Notes: a model not told the origin generated them from the sequence alone. A stretch of 64,000 nt of DNA from Porphyromonas sp. COT-239 OH1446 (GCF_000768875.1 NZ_JRAO01000033.1:1-64000), one strand, 5' to 3'. Shown: positions 1 to 10,335, counted from the first letter of the stretch. Numbers and translations are program-made.

Positions 1-19
1 AAAAAATCTTTTGTGAATA

Positions 20-52
20 TTTGGAGGGAATAAAACTTTTGCTCTATCTTTG
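20..52 (+). promoter_or_regulatory. 16S rRNA promoter (Bacteroidota type)
   Basis: TTTG at 20-23 and TATCTTTG at 45-52 are separated by 21 nt, matching the Bacteroidota -33/-7 consensus (TTTG, N19-21, TAnnTTTG). The predicted start near 59 leaves a leader of about 235 nt before the mature 16S. Confidence 0.8.
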
Positions 53-295
53 CACTCGCAAACGACAGAAAGGTTGTCTGCCCGAGCGGGAACGCTTGTC
101 TTAGGTTCGACTGGGTTAAAGTCCTGGTTGTGATCACGCAAGAGATCTTTGAGATATTTGATATTGACAAACAGAAGTGTAGTACAAGAAACGTTTAGGG
201 AAACTAAACCGTCAATTGAACGAGAACTTTGATAGATCTAGGAATAGTAATTCATTAGGGCAACAAACAGAGAACAAACAAAACATTATAGATTG

Positions 296-1818
<1,523 letters not shown>

Positions 1819-1877
1819 GGAGACCTTAATGAGGATCAGGGTTCTCAATAGTTCAAGGTTCAGCGTCCCAAAAACGC

Positions 1878-1916
1878 CAATTGACTACACTTCGTCAATA
1901 TCGATCTCAGATCTCT
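1878..1916 (+). other. 16S trailer arm of the rRNA processing stem
   Basis: CAATTGAC at 1878-1885 is the exact reverse complement of GTCAATTG at 211-218 in the leader. ATCTCAGATCTCT at 1904-1916 pairs, with small bulges, with AGAGATCTTTGAGAT at 141-155. Two nested complementary pairs enclosing the 16S are what a processing stem needs. They indicate that this trailer belongs to this leader and is not a random junction. Confidence 0.6.
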
Positions 1917-1924
1917 TTCTCATC

Positions 1925-1960
1925 AAAAACCCAGTCCTCTAAAAAGAAGACTGGGTTTTT
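1925..1960 (+). terminator. Intrinsic terminator after 16S
   Basis: A perfect 12-bp stem (AAAAACCCAGTC at 1925-1936 with GACTGGGTTTTT at 1949-1960) ends in a T run. It closes the 16S transcript before any other rRNA gene. Confidence 0.85.
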
Positions 1961-2133
1961 ATCCGAATATATCAGAGAGAATACGAACTATCTAGTGCAT
2001 TATCCTCTCATATAGTGAGGCATCTGCCTACATTTCCCTACTTATAGGTATGGTTCGGACTCTTGGGATGCTCTAATTTTGTCTTCACCTCCCCACCCTA
2101 ACCCTGGGGAGCGAGATAGGATTAACAAAACTT
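1961..2133. other. Intergenic region upstream of the DUF2023 gene
   Basis: The only recognisable signal is a lone -7-like box, TAATTTTG, at 2074-2081 on the plus strand, without a matching TTG/TTTG 19-21 nt upstream. It is the likely but weak promoter of the next gene. No RNA gene or repeat was seen. Confidence 0.35.
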
Positions 2134-2535
2134 ATGGAGCAGACAGTAGACTACCTAACACGTGGGCTAGCAGATTACCCCGTCGCACAGACCTCTAGCG
2201 AGACAACAATGCAACGCATTGCCATCCATCATATCTACGAATATGAGAAGGGCATTCGAAGCATGGTCCTCTGCACCCTCGATAAGGGTGAGCTGGGCCT
2301 GATCCTGCGCAAACTCGAGGCTCGAGGGATCGCTCACTTCACGCAACCCACACCTAAGCTCTCTAGGGTGAACCTTTTCTTCGGACACAAGGCCTGTATT
2401 GAGACCGTAGGCTACTTCCTGCGAGATCGTTACCTTCACGAGCTGAGTGCAGAGCAAGACTTCATTCTCGGCACACTCCTCGGCTACGACCTCTGTGGCC
2501 AATGTGAACGTTACCAAAAGCGAGTTAACCTCTAG
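2134..2535 (+). CDS. DUF2023 family protein
   Basis: A 133-residue soluble protein of unknown function. The pattern HHIYEYEKG near residue 32, NLFFGHKAC in the middle and DFILGTLLGYD...QCERY near the C-terminus matches the DUF2023 family as I remember it, a small protein found in Bacteroidales and epsilon-proteobacteria. Homologues usually begin just before HHIY, so the ATG at 2209 (residue 26) may be the true start, giving 108 residues. Neither start has a clear ribosome-binding site, as is normal in this phylum. The gene stands alone between the 16S unit and the exopolysaccharide operon, so the context gives no functional hint. Confidence 0.75.
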   Translation: MEQTVDYLTRGLADYPVAQTSSETTMQRIAIHHIYEYEKGIRSMVLCTLDKGELGLILRKLEARGIAHFTQPTPKLSRVNLFFGHKACIETVGYFLRDRYLHELSAEQDFILGTLLGYDLCGQCERYQKRVNL

Positions 2536-2783
2536 TCCACCCTTTGGCCCGAGACTCCTCCTTAGCCAAAGGAGTACGATCTAAAAAGAGGAGGGAGCTT
2601 CTCTGTCAGAATGTAAAAAAATCGGTCATATCCACCTCTCAGCAAAGTTATATTGCATGGGAAACACACAAATAGAGCCAATATCTCCACACCCGTCCAC
2701 AAGATAAAGCAGAATATCAGGTTGTCCTTAAGGATATAAAGGATCCACAAGTACATTTATCTCACAAATAAACCCTCCCAACG
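2536..2783. other. Intergenic region with weak hairpin and divergent promoter candidate
   Basis: CCTTTGGC (2541-2548) pairs with GCCAAAGG (2565-2572) right after the DUF2023 stop and may end that transcript. On the minus strand TTTG (2672-2669) and TAACTTTG (2650-2643) are 18 nt apart, one short of the usual range. They could start a short transcript running toward the hairpin. No convincing protein gene is present. A 64-codon minus-strand frame here has no family resemblance. Confidence 0.35.
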
Positions 2784-2815
2784 CTTGCCCCTCTGTAAAC
2801 AAATGTGTAACTTTG
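2784..2815 (+). promoter_or_regulatory. Promoter of the exopolysaccharide operon
   Basis: CTTG at 2784-2787 and TAACTTTG at 2808-2815 are 20 nt apart. The predicted start near 2822 leaves a leader of about 110 nt before the ATG at 2933. Confidence 0.7.
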
Positions 2816-2932
2816 TGGGAGGGAATGTGCGTATGACATCTCAAGAAGCCCATCTGGGGGTCATGTAACCGCCATAGCGTGGGCGTGCTGCGTTCAGTTC
2901 CTACTGATACAAAATATATTAAGTTAGGAATA

Positions 2933-4090
2933 ATGTCGTACAGAGTATTACAACTAGGGAAATTCCATCCCATTAGAGGCGGGGTGGAGAAGGTCATGGA
3001 AGCCTTCACCTGTGGTCTATCCTGTAGAGGATATGAGTGTGATATGCTATGCGCTTCCGAAGATGGTAGTACCAACGAGATTAGCCTCAACGGATATGGA
3101 CGTATCATCAAGACCCCAACTTGGACAAAGAAAGCAGCGACCATGCTCTCACCAGGCATGATCTTCAAGCTGCGCAAGATCTGTCGAGACTACGACATCA
3201 TCCACATACACCATCCGGACCCTATGGCTGCCCTGGCCCTCTTTATGTCGGGATATAGGGGTCGTGTCATCCTCCATTGGCACAGTGATATTGTCAAGCA
3301 AAAGAATCTTCTCAAGCTCTACGCACCACTACAGAACTGGCTCATCCATAGAGCAGATCGGATCGTTGGGACTACCCCCACATACGTAGCCGAGTCCCCT
3401 GCTCTAAAGCGTGTTCAGGACAAGGTCTCCTACCTGCCTATCGGCGTACAGGAGCCGCAAGCCTGTCTGCAAGATATAGCTAGGATCAGAGAGCGTTACC
3501 AAGGCAAAAAGATCATTTTGTCCATGGGGCGACTAGTCGAGTACAAAGGGTACGAATACCTAATCTCGGCTGCAGAGATCCTCGGAGATGATTACGTGAT
3601 CCTCATCGGAGGCAAGGGGGAACTCATGCCCCAGCTAGAGGAACAAATACATCGGCTGCACCTAGAGGATAAGGTTCACCTACTAGGCTACGTTGCTAAC
3701 GAAGAGATAGGGGCCTACTACCATGCCTGCGATGTATTTTGCCTCAGTTCAACCATAAAAACTGAGGCTTATGCTATCGTACAGGTAGAGGCCATGGCTT
3801 CGGGCAAGCCTGTAGTCAGCACCAACATCCCTGGCTCAGGGGTATCCTGGGTCAATGAGCATGGGGTATCGGGGCTGAACGCCCCAGTCTGCGATGCCGT
3901 AGGCCTTGCAAAGGCTATCCAGCAGATATGCCAAACTCCCGAGACCTATACCCGCTATTCACTAGCCGCCAAAGCTAGATATCGTATGATGTTTCGCAGC
4001 GAGGATATGATCGACCGCCTGCTTCGCTTATATGAAGAGCTCTTAGACAATCACTCTCCGTTTATTTCGATGAACCCAGCCACCATATAG
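2933..4090 (+). CDS. GT4-family glycosyltransferase
   Basis: A 385-residue cytoplasmic or membrane-associated glycosyltransferase expected to add a sugar during exopolysaccharide or capsule repeat-unit assembly. The N-terminus (VLQLGKFHPIRGGVEKV) has the GT4 nucleotide-sugar loop. SMGRLVEYKGYEYLI is the start of the GT-B C-terminal domain, and EAYAIVQVEAMASGKPV carries the EX7E retaining-transferase motif. A GTG 54 bases upstream is in frame, but the ATG at 2933 begins exactly where homologues begin. First gene of a tightly spaced operon running to 10314. The substrate cannot be read from sequence. Confidence 0.9.
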   Translation: MSYRVLQLGKFHPIRGGVEKVMEAFTCGLSCRGYECDMLCASEDGSTNEISLNGYGRIIKTPTWTKKAATMLSPGMIFKLRKICRDYDIIHIHHPDPMAALALFMSGYRGRVILHWHSDIVKQKNLLKLYAPLQNWLIHRADRIVGTTPTYVAESPALKRVQDKVSYLPIGVQEPQACLQDIARIRERYQGKKIILSMGRLVEYKGYEYLISAAEILGDDYVILIGGKGELMPQLEEQIHRLHLEDKVHLLGYVANEEIGAYYHACDVFCLSSTIKTEAYAIVQVEAMASGKPVVSTNIPGSGVSWVNEHGVSGLNAPVCDAVGLAKAIQQICQTPETYTRYSLAAKARYRMMFRSEDMIDRLLRLYEELLDNHSPFISMNPATI

Positions 4091-4130
4091 GAATCCCAGA
4101 TTAGACACTATTGTACTTATTCAGGTAAAT

Positions 4131-4724
4131 ATGCAAGCCTATATCAAAAGATTACTAGATATCGTCATGGCGACGATCTCCATGATCGTCTTCTCCCCCG
4201 TTATGCTCATCATCGCCATTGCAATCAAAAGGGAAGATCCCCACGGCGATATCATTTACAGTCAAGAGAGAATTGGCTACCGAGGCAAGCCCTTCACTTT
4301 GTATAAATTCCGCTCCATGCGCATGGATGCAGAACTCGACAATGCCCCCCAATTATACCTGGGAGAGGACGAAGACCCTCGGCTAACCAAGATCGGGCGG
4401 TTTATTCGAGCCCATCACCTTGACGAGTTCCCTCAACTATGGAACGTGTTGCGTGGAGACATGTCTTTCGTTGGCTACAGACCCGAGCGTAAGTTCTTCA
4501 TTGACCAAATTATTCAGCAAAACCCCGACTATGTACGCCTCTATGCGATGCGTCCAGGGCTCTTCTCCTATGCTACTCTATACAACGGTTACACCGATAC
4601 GATCGAGAAGATGCTCGAGAGGCTAAGGCTAGATCTTGAGTACTTGGAGAAGCAATCCATATTTTTTGACATAAAAATCATTGTTCTAACAGCATTCTCT
4701 ATTATCTTTGGAAAGAAATTCTAA
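4131..4724 (+). CDS. Priming sugar transferase (polyprenyl-phosphate sugar-1-phosphate transferase)
   Basis: 197 residues with one N-terminal membrane segment (about residues 12-33) and the bacterial sugar transferase domain (PF02397). Visible hallmarks are KREDPHGDIIYSQERIGYRG, LYKFRSM, DEFPQLWNVLRGDMSFVG, YRPE and MRPGL. Members transfer a hexose-1-phosphate from a nucleotide sugar to undecaprenyl phosphate, the first committed step of repeat-unit synthesis. The short form lacks the extra transmembrane region of WcaJ-like proteins. It lies 40 bases after the GT4 gene and 15 before the exporter. Confidence 0.92.
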   Translation: MQAYIKRLLDIVMATISMIVFSPVMLIIAIAIKREDPHGDIIYSQERIGYRGKPFTLYKFRSMRMDAELDNAPQLYLGEDEDPRLTKIGRFIRAHHLDEFPQLWNVLRGDMSFVGYRPERKFFIDQIIQQNPDYVRLYAMRPGLFSYATLYNGYTDTIEKMLERLRLDLEYLEKQSIFFDIKIIVLTAFSIIFGKKF

Positions 4725-4739
4725 CTCATCGATAGATCT

Positions 4740-5636
4740 ATGACTATAAGATATCAGCACGCCGTGCTTGCACTGCTCGCAGTGATCACTCTTGGGACCT
4801 CTTGTACTACTAGAAAAACTATCACCTACCTTCAAGATGTTGAGCTCGCTCAGCAGTATGCAGTAGCTTATGACAGAGAGACAAAGCTACAGGTAGGCGA
4901 CCGTATCAAGGTCAAGGTAAACTCTACATTCCTCGAACTGGCAGCACCATTCAACGGGGCGGGATACGTTATGCCTGGCCAACAAGGCGGCGGCGGGGCT
5001 GCAGTCTCCAGTCAAGCCCCTCAGATCGGCTATACAGTCAAGCGAGATGGGACAATTGACTTCCCCGTACTCGGGCGGATCAAGGTAGTAGGGATGACCA
5101 CAGCGGCGGTCTCAGAGCTTCTGCGGGAGAGGATTCTCCTAGGCAAGTATATGAAAGATCCTGATGTGCATGTCGTGCTAGACAACTTCACTATCTTCCT
5201 ACTTGGAGCTGTTTCAGAACAGTTGGGAGCAGCTGGCTCTAGAGATTACCTAGGCGGAGGGCAACAAGGGGGAGATTATGCCTTCACGGCGTTTAACGCA
5301 GCTGGAGGGGGTGTCCTTCGAGTACGTGAGCGGGATAAGATCAACATCCTAGAGGCCATTGCCATGGTTGGAGATCTGCCTGTACAGGCAAAGATCGATC
5401 GTATCAATGTCATCCGCAAGGAGAATGACAAGTACACTACCTATAGGGTCAATCTCAAATCTGCGAGCCTCTTTGCCTCACCGGCCTTCTACCTCAAGCA
5501 GAACGATATCATCTACGTAGAGCATAGATACAAGGGCGAGCGTTCCCTCGATCGAGGGTTACAACTCGGCTCGTACTTTTTCTCCGCTCTATCAACGATC
5601 ACTGTTGCACTGGCTCTATTTGTGAACAAGAAGTAA
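4740..5636 (+). CDS. Wza-like polysaccharide export lipoprotein
   Basis: A 298-residue outer-membrane export protein of the Wza/BexD group. A signal peptide ends in a lipobox with Cys22 (LGTSC). A Poly_export domain follows (QVGDRIKVKV near residue 51; IGYTVKRDGTIDFPVLGRIKV near residue 100), then an SLBB-like region (ILEAIAMVGDLPV). A C-terminal hydrophobic helix (YFFSALSTITVALALFV) is probably the outer-membrane segment. The glycine-rich stretch QQGGGGAA near residue 81 is a loop insert. It would form the export channel working with the Wzc-like protein encoded 15 bases downstream. Confidence 0.9.
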   Translation: MTIRYQHAVLALLAVITLGTSCTTRKTITYLQDVELAQQYAVAYDRETKLQVGDRIKVKVNSTFLELAAPFNGAGYVMPGQQGGGGAAVSSQAPQIGYTVKRDGTIDFPVLGRIKVVGMTTAAVSELLRERILLGKYMKDPDVHVVLDNFTIFLLGAVSEQLGAAGSRDYLGGGQQGGDYAFTAFNAAGGGVLRVRERDKINILEAIAMVGDLPVQAKIDRINVIRKENDKYTTYRVNLKSASLFASPAFYLKQNDIIYVEHRYKGERSLDRGLQLGSYFFSALSTITVALALFVNKK

Positions 5637-5651
5637 ATCCATTTAGCTCCT

Positions 5652-8045
5652 ATGAAAGAAACAAAGAGGGTACAGATCATAAGGCAGGTATCAGATGTCA
5701 ATCTCCTTGACGTTCTGAGATACCTGGTGAGTTACTGGAAGTGGTTTGTTCTATCTGTGCTGATCTGTGCAGGATATATGTACTACCGCTCTGCCCAGCA
5801 ACCTTACACATACATGAGCGAGGTAACGGTCATCATCCAGGATCCCTCTCAGCGTACCTCCATAGATTTTGACTTCATCAATCCTCGACAACGCGGACGA
5901 GCCAACATCGAGAATGAACGTCTGATACTACGAAGTCAGCGTATCATTGAGAACGCACTCAAGAAAATAGATGCACAGGTAAGCTATAAGTATAAAAAAG
6001 AATTTCGTATGATCGAACTCTACAAAGCCTCCCCTATACGGGTGAGTTTTGTAGATTCCTTAGAGCTATACGACAGTTTCTTTGTCAGCTACAAAGATGA
6101 AAACCAAGTCTCTGTTTCTTACAATGAAGAGGAGCATATATTCCTTCTCGGAGACACCATCAGTATCGGCAAAAATAGACTAATCATAGAGCCAAATCCC
6201 AACTATACCTCTCCCTGGATTGCCCGACAGATCCAAGTGAGCCGAGTACCTGTACCAGCATTGGCCGTTGCGTACCAAGGCTCCCTCAGTATTGGACAGC
6301 CTGAGGGTAGAGCGACGATCCTAAGCCTATCCATTACAGAAGCCTCCAAGCAGAAGGCTACCGACCTATTAGGAGCACTCGTAGAGGCCTATAACGAGGA
6401 GGTAAACACGCTCCGGACCCAAATCTCGGTCAACACCACGGAGTTCATCAACAATCGTCTTATCTCCCTTGAAGAGGAGCTCGAGAGTATGGAGAACAAT
6501 CGGGAGGAACTCCTGATCGAGAACCAATTTATCAATCCTGCATCACTAGCCGAAAGCTACATGAACAGGACGCAAACCAATCAGAATGGGCGTATCGAAC
6601 TCGAAGCACAAGAACGTCTTATAGCCTACATGCAGTCTTACCTAAAAGACGCGAGTAAGACTAACGAGTTCCTGCCTCTAAACATTGGCATCATGTCTCC
6701 AGCTCTAGACGAGAGCATCGGACAGTTCAATCAGATCAAACAAGAGAGAGATCTGTGGATGCAGGCCACAGGTGCCTCTCAGGACAACCCTATCGTCGAG
6801 CGTTATAACCAGTCCATGCACGTAGCCCGTGCGGCTGTAGCCCGTGCTCTTAAAGATGCGGCAGCAGCCATCAGCATCAAGCTCAAGGAAATGAGGTATC
6901 AAGACAACCAGGCCTATGCCGAGCTGGTAACCCTACCACCCAAGGAGCGTCAATGGCTAGATGCTGAGCGTCAATACAAAATGAAGGAGGCCCTCTATAC
7001 CCAGCTCCTGAGTAAGAGAGAGGAGAACCTATTCGCCCAAACGATCACCAACAACAACGCCTACATCCTTGACCTCGGCGTGGGGACTAGTGCACCAATC
7101 TCTCCAGTGCCTAGCCGCTCTATCCTGCTGGGAATCGTGCTTGGACTCTTTATCCCTGCTGCCTATGCGATCCTAAAGCTCTTGACCGACACCAAGATCC
7201 ACTCTCGTCGAGACGTTGTGGATCAAGTGAGCTTACCCTTCTTAGGTGAAATTCCCCTCAATACGACCAAGAAGGGAGGAGAAGGGATTGGGGTTTCCGA
7301 ACAGGGAACAGATCTTACTTCCGAGGCCTTCCGCATCCTTCGCAGTAACATGGATTTCATGGGGCAGAATGGGGTGATGCCCAAGCGCATTGTACTGACC
7401 TCATTCGGAGCAGAGGCAGGGAAGTCCTACATCTCCTACAACTTGGCCAAGAGTCTTGTCTTTGCTGGGAAATCGGTGGTTCTGATCGACATAGATATCC
7501 GTAAGCGCACACTAACCCGTAAGCTCAACTTTGAGCACAATATGGGGCTTACCTCCTACCTTTCGGGAATGGATGTATCTATAGATGAGTTGATCCAACA
7601 AGATCCCAACTGCGAGATGCTCTCGATAATTCCTGCAGGGACTATTGCTCCCAATCCTACCGAGCTGCTCCTTAGCAAGAGATTGGACTCCCTCATTGAT
7701 GAGCTCGGCCGCCGATATGACTATGTCATTATGGACAATGTACCCTTCGGAGTCGTAGCGGATGCGAGCATCGTTAATAGAGCTGCCGATCTCACCCTCT
7801 TCATCATTAGAGCCGAGAGGATGGATAGACGCATGCTTCCGGAGCTCGAGCGTCTGTACCAGGAGCAGGTGCTGACCAATATGGCCATCATCCTCAACGG
7901 GGTGAACCACAACAGCAGCAGCTATGGATATGGATATAGCTATGGATATGGCTACTACGGATATGGCTATGGATATGGTCATCTAGGTAAGAAGAGCCTG
8001 CGTAAGCGGTTTGTCGAGCGAATGAAGATGTTCTTCGTATCTTGA
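5652..8045 (+). CDS. Wzc-like chain-length determinant and BY-kinase
   Basis: A 797-residue inner-membrane co-polymerase with a fused bacterial tyrosine kinase. A Wzz domain starts at the N-terminus, with membrane helices near residues 30-47 and 490-512 bracketing a long periplasmic coiled coil. The cytoplasmic kinase has Walker A GAEAGKS near 587-593, Walker A' VVLIDIDIRKRTL near 608-620 and Walker B YVIMDNVP. The C-terminus holds about ten tyrosines in a Tyr-Gly repeat (roughly residues 757-781), the expected autophosphorylation tail. Known relatives control chain length and export with Wza through cycles of phosphorylation. No cognate low-molecular-weight tyrosine phosphatase is in the window. 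Confidence 0.93.
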   Translation: MKETKRVQIIRQVSDVNLLDVLRYLVSYWKWFVLSVLICAGYMYYRSAQQPYTYMSEVTVIIQDPSQRTSIDFDFINPRQRGRANIENERLILRSQRIIENALKKIDAQVSYKYKKEFRMIELYKASPIRVSFVDSLELYDSFFVSYKDENQVSVSYNEEEHIFLLGDTISIGKNRLIIEPNPNYTSPWIARQIQVSRVPVPALAVAYQGSLSIGQPEGRATILSLSITEASKQKATDLLGALVEAYNEEVNTLRTQISVNTTEFINNRLISLEEELESMENNREELLIENQFINPASLAESYMNRTQTNQNGRIELEAQERLIAYMQSYLKDASKTNEFLPLNIGIMSPALDESIGQFNQIKQERDLWMQATGASQDNPIVERYNQSMHVARAAVARALKDAAAAISIKLKEMRYQDNQAYAELVTLPPKERQWLDAERQYKMKEALYTQLLSKREENLFAQTITNNNAYILDLGVGTSAPISPVPSRSILLGIVLGLFIPAAYAILKLLTDTKIHSRRDVVDQVSLPFLGEIPLNTTKKGGEGIGVSEQGTDLTSEAFRILRSNMDFMGQNGVMPKRIVLTSFGAEAGKSYISYNLAKSLVFAGKSVVLIDIDIRKRTLTRKLNFEHNMGLTSYLSGMDVSIDELIQQDPNCEMLSIIPAGTIAPNPTELLLSKRLDSLIDELGRRYDYVIMDNVPFGVVADASIVNRAADLTLFIIRAERMDRRMLPELERLYQEQVLTNMAIILNGVNHNSSSYGYGYSYGYGYYGYGYGYGHLGKKSLRKRFVERMKMFFVS
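7920..7980 (+). repeat. In-frame low-complexity Tyr-Gly repeat in the kinase tail
   Basis: Short alternating GGATAT and GGCTAT units encode the Tyr-Gly tail. The near-identical 6-bp and 12-bp units could slip during replication and change the number of tyrosines in steps of two residues without shifting frame. Confidence 0.75.
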
Positions 8046-8060
8046 TAGAGGACTGAGAGC

Positions 8061-8960
8061 ATGAGGCATGCTTTTCTAATCTTTGCACATAGCGATAAGG
8101 GTCTACTAAAGACGCTTATCGCTATGCTCGATCATGAGCAGAATGATATTTATCTGCACATTGACCGCAAGTGCAAGGATTTCTCTCCGGAGGACTTCTC
8201 GACGACTAAGGCGGGGCTCTACCGATGCCCCCGTCGCAAGATCTACTGGGGGCATCATGGGATGGTGGAGACTGAGCTCGAGCTCTTTGCTCAGGCTCGC
8301 CAGAGGGGTGGATATGCCTATTACCACGTCTTCTCGGGCTCTGATCTGCCGATCAAGTCTCAGCAGGAGATCCATCGCTTCTTTTCTAAGCACAAAGGCA
8401 AGGAATTCGTCTCCTACTGGCAAGAGGAGGGGCATCGTGGCGATGCTCGTCTGAAGGTCATTCGCTACCACCTTGGCTTGCGCTGGGAGAAGATCCGTCC
8501 TCGTCTCTTGAGCATACTCGTGGCTAAGGTCAGATACCTTGTTGGCGACCTACTCACAGCTCTCCTCGGGGAGAGGGACTTCCCCTGGACAATCTACAAA
8601 GGGGCTAACTGGGTGAGCGTTACCGAGAGCTTCGTAGACTACCTCCTAGAACATCGGGAGCAGATTGTCAAGCGATACAAGTACACCCGCTCTGGGGATG
8701 AGATCTTCATTCAGTCCCTACTTTGGGACTCCCCATTTAGGGAGCGGCTCTACCGCCCAAGCCAGGATAGAAGCCAGGAGGGCTATCGAGACGATGCCTG
8801 CCTCAGAGAGATCTACTGGAGGGATGATGCTAACTCACCCGAGGTATGGAGGCTCAAGGATCTAGACCAATTGCTCTGCAGTCCGAACCTCTTCGCTCGC
8901 AAATTCAGCACCTCAGTGGATGCCGAGATCATTACTGAGCTATACAAACGCTTGGGCTAA
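8061..8960 (+). CDS. GT14-family glycosyltransferase (core-2/I-branching type)
   Basis: 299 residues. The N-terminus HAFLIFAHSD, YLHIDRK near residue 32, IYWGHHGMVETEL and YYHVFSGSDLPIKSQ are characteristic of the GT14 family (PF02485), whose members form beta-1,6 branches with N-acetylglucosamine or xylose. The later DEIFIQSLLWDSPF segment also fits. It lies 15 bases after the kinase gene, so it probably adds a branch or side sugar to the polysaccharide made by this operon. Donor and acceptor are unknown. Confidence 0.88.
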   Translation: MRHAFLIFAHSDKGLLKTLIAMLDHEQNDIYLHIDRKCKDFSPEDFSTTKAGLYRCPRRKIYWGHHGMVETELELFAQARQRGGYAYYHVFSGSDLPIKSQQEIHRFFSKHKGKEFVSYWQEEGHRGDARLKVIRYHLGLRWEKIRPRLLSILVAKVRYLVGDLLTALLGERDFPWTIYKGANWVSVTESFVDYLLEHREQIVKRYKYTRSGDEIFIQSLLWDSPFRERLYRPSQDRSQEGYRDDACLREIYWRDDANSPEVWRLKDLDQLLCSPNLFARKFSTSVDAEIITELYKRLG

Positions 8961-8985
8961 CTAGAGCTCAAGGCAATACAAATTC

Positions 8986-9864
8986 ATGGAGCAACTCATA
9001 TATCAAATAGCCGAACAGATCGTTGTACTGCACACCCCCTCGGCGAGGGAAACAGCGGCCTTACTTCCAAACTTTGCCCCCTTTCGCCTCGCCTCCCTGC
9101 CTCAGGACGTAGGGGTTCTGCTCGAGGTTTGGGGTAATGAGCCCATCCAGCCCGATGTAGAACGAGAGCGTCTAGTCGAGACGACCAAGGACTATCGGAC
9201 TGTATGGAGGGTCTACCTCAGAGACGATCACCACTATCGGGCAGAGATGAGCGACGGAGAGCGGACTCTAAGCTTCGTCATCGATAAACACTGGCGAGAG
9301 ATGCGCTGCGGCCTACCCCTGACCTCTAGGGGGATGGCAGCATACCTCAACCGATTTATCCTCATTGCCTATGGGGCAGCGACGGCCAAGCTGGGCTACC
9401 TCAAGGTACATGCCTCTGTAACGGAACTCAGAGGCAAGGCCCTCCTCTTCCTAGGTGTCAGTGGCACGGGCAAGAGTACCCATAGCCGTCTGTGGCAGAA
9501 GTACATCCCTGGATGTACCCTACTCAATGACGATGAGCCGATTGTGCGCATGATGCCTGATGGGCAAGTCAGGGTCTACGGAGCTCCCTGGAGCGGCAGT
9601 ACGCCCTGCTACCGCAATGAATGGGCGGAGGTAGTGGCCTTCGTCCATCTCTACCAGCATACGGAGAATAGGCTCATCAAGTGTGATGGCCGAGAGGCCC
9701 TCAACTCGCTCTTCTCCTCGGTCGCCGGCTTGAGCTTCGACCGAGAGGGCAAGCAACAGATCTTCAATGCTGTGGCAGACATCCTCGAGTGCATACCTGT
9801 CTATCATCTCGACTGCCGAGCAGACGAGGAGGCTGTACGCCTGACCCGCTCACTGCTTGACTAG
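8986..9864 (+). CDS. HprK-like serine kinase / PEP-carboxykinase-fold protein
   Basis: 292 residues. The C-terminal half has the HprK fold. LKVHASV (His142) precedes a P-loop GVSGTGKST at 157-165, and NDDEPIV near 182-188 supplies the acidic metal-binding pair. VYGAPWSGSTPCYRN follows, as in HprK-like and PqqD-associated kinases. The N-terminal 130 residues look like a separate domain that I do not recognise. There is no HPr gene nearby, so the substrate is not the classical one. It lies 25 bases after the GT14 gene and 3 bases before an S26-like peptidase. HprK-related kinases are known in exopolysaccharide clusters of other phyla (the HPr-rel-A systems), but the usual PqqD partner is missing here. 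Confidence 0.75.
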   Translation: MEQLIYQIAEQIVVLHTPSARETAALLPNFAPFRLASLPQDVGVLLEVWGNEPIQPDVERERLVETTKDYRTVWRVYLRDDHHYRAEMSDGERTLSFVIDKHWREMRCGLPLTSRGMAAYLNRFILIAYGAATAKLGYLKVHASVTELRGKALLFLGVSGTGKSTHSRLWQKYIPGCTLLNDDEPIVRMMPDGQVRVYGAPWSGSTPCYRNEWAEVVAFVHLYQHTENRLIKCDGREALNSLFSSVAGLSFDREGKQQIFNAVADILECIPVYHLDCRADEEAVRLTRSLLD

Positions 9865-9867
9865 ACA

Positions 9868-10314
9868 ATGAAGAAGTTGGTTTTACCCAAAGAGGCCTTT
9901 TTCAGTGAAATCCTAGAGCAAATAGCCCAAGGGAAGACCGTCTGCATTGGGGCACAGGGGCGGAGCATGCTCCCCCTGATCCACAGTGGGGAGGACTCGC
10001 TATACCTCAGAGCCCTCAGCGAAAGCTCTATCGTCCCAGGAAACATCATCCTCGGGCGAACGAATGAGGGGTTCTACGTCATCCACCGTATTGAGCGGGT
10101 AGAGGGGAATCGAATCACCCTCAGAGGAGATGGTAACCCCTATCAACGAGAGATCATCCACAGGAGTGGAGCCCTCGCCGAGCTCGTCTACTTCGAGCAT
10201 CGAGGCCTGCATATAGGCCCCAAGCACTGGCGTTGGCGTATGTGCCAGAGCCTATGGCCTAGCAATGGGATGGCCCGCAGGGCACTGCTCTATCTCTACC
10301 GCCATCTAGGCTAA
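9868..10314 (+). CDS. S24/S26 signal-peptidase-like protein
   Basis: 148 residues. GAQGRSMLPLIHSGE gives the serine motif (Ser33), VIHRIERVEGNRITLRGDGN gives His73 and Asp88. This is the Ser-His-Asp arrangement of the S26B (archaeal/eukaryotic signal peptidase) branch, not the Ser-Lys pair of bacterial LepB. There is no clear membrane segment, so it may act in the cytoplasm or be recruited. It starts 3 bases after the HprK-like gene, indicating translational coupling. Such kinase/peptidase pairs are common in Bacteroidales as I recall, but I know no established role. Last gene of the operon. Confidence 0.7.
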   Translation: MKKLVLPKEAFFSEILEQIAQGKTVCIGAQGRSMLPLIHSGEDSLYLRALSESSIVPGNIILGRTNEGFYVIHRIERVEGNRITLRGDGNPYQREIIHRSGALAELVYFEHRGLHIGPKHWRWRMCQSLWPSNGMARRALLYLYRHLG

Positions 10315-10335
10315 GGGCTGACAGCCCTCGCCGAT

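Noticed and set aside
2562-2756. 64-codon minus-strand frame between DUF2023 and the exopolysaccharide promoter
   Set aside because: Hydrophobic but without start signals, and the promoter candidate lies inside the frame.
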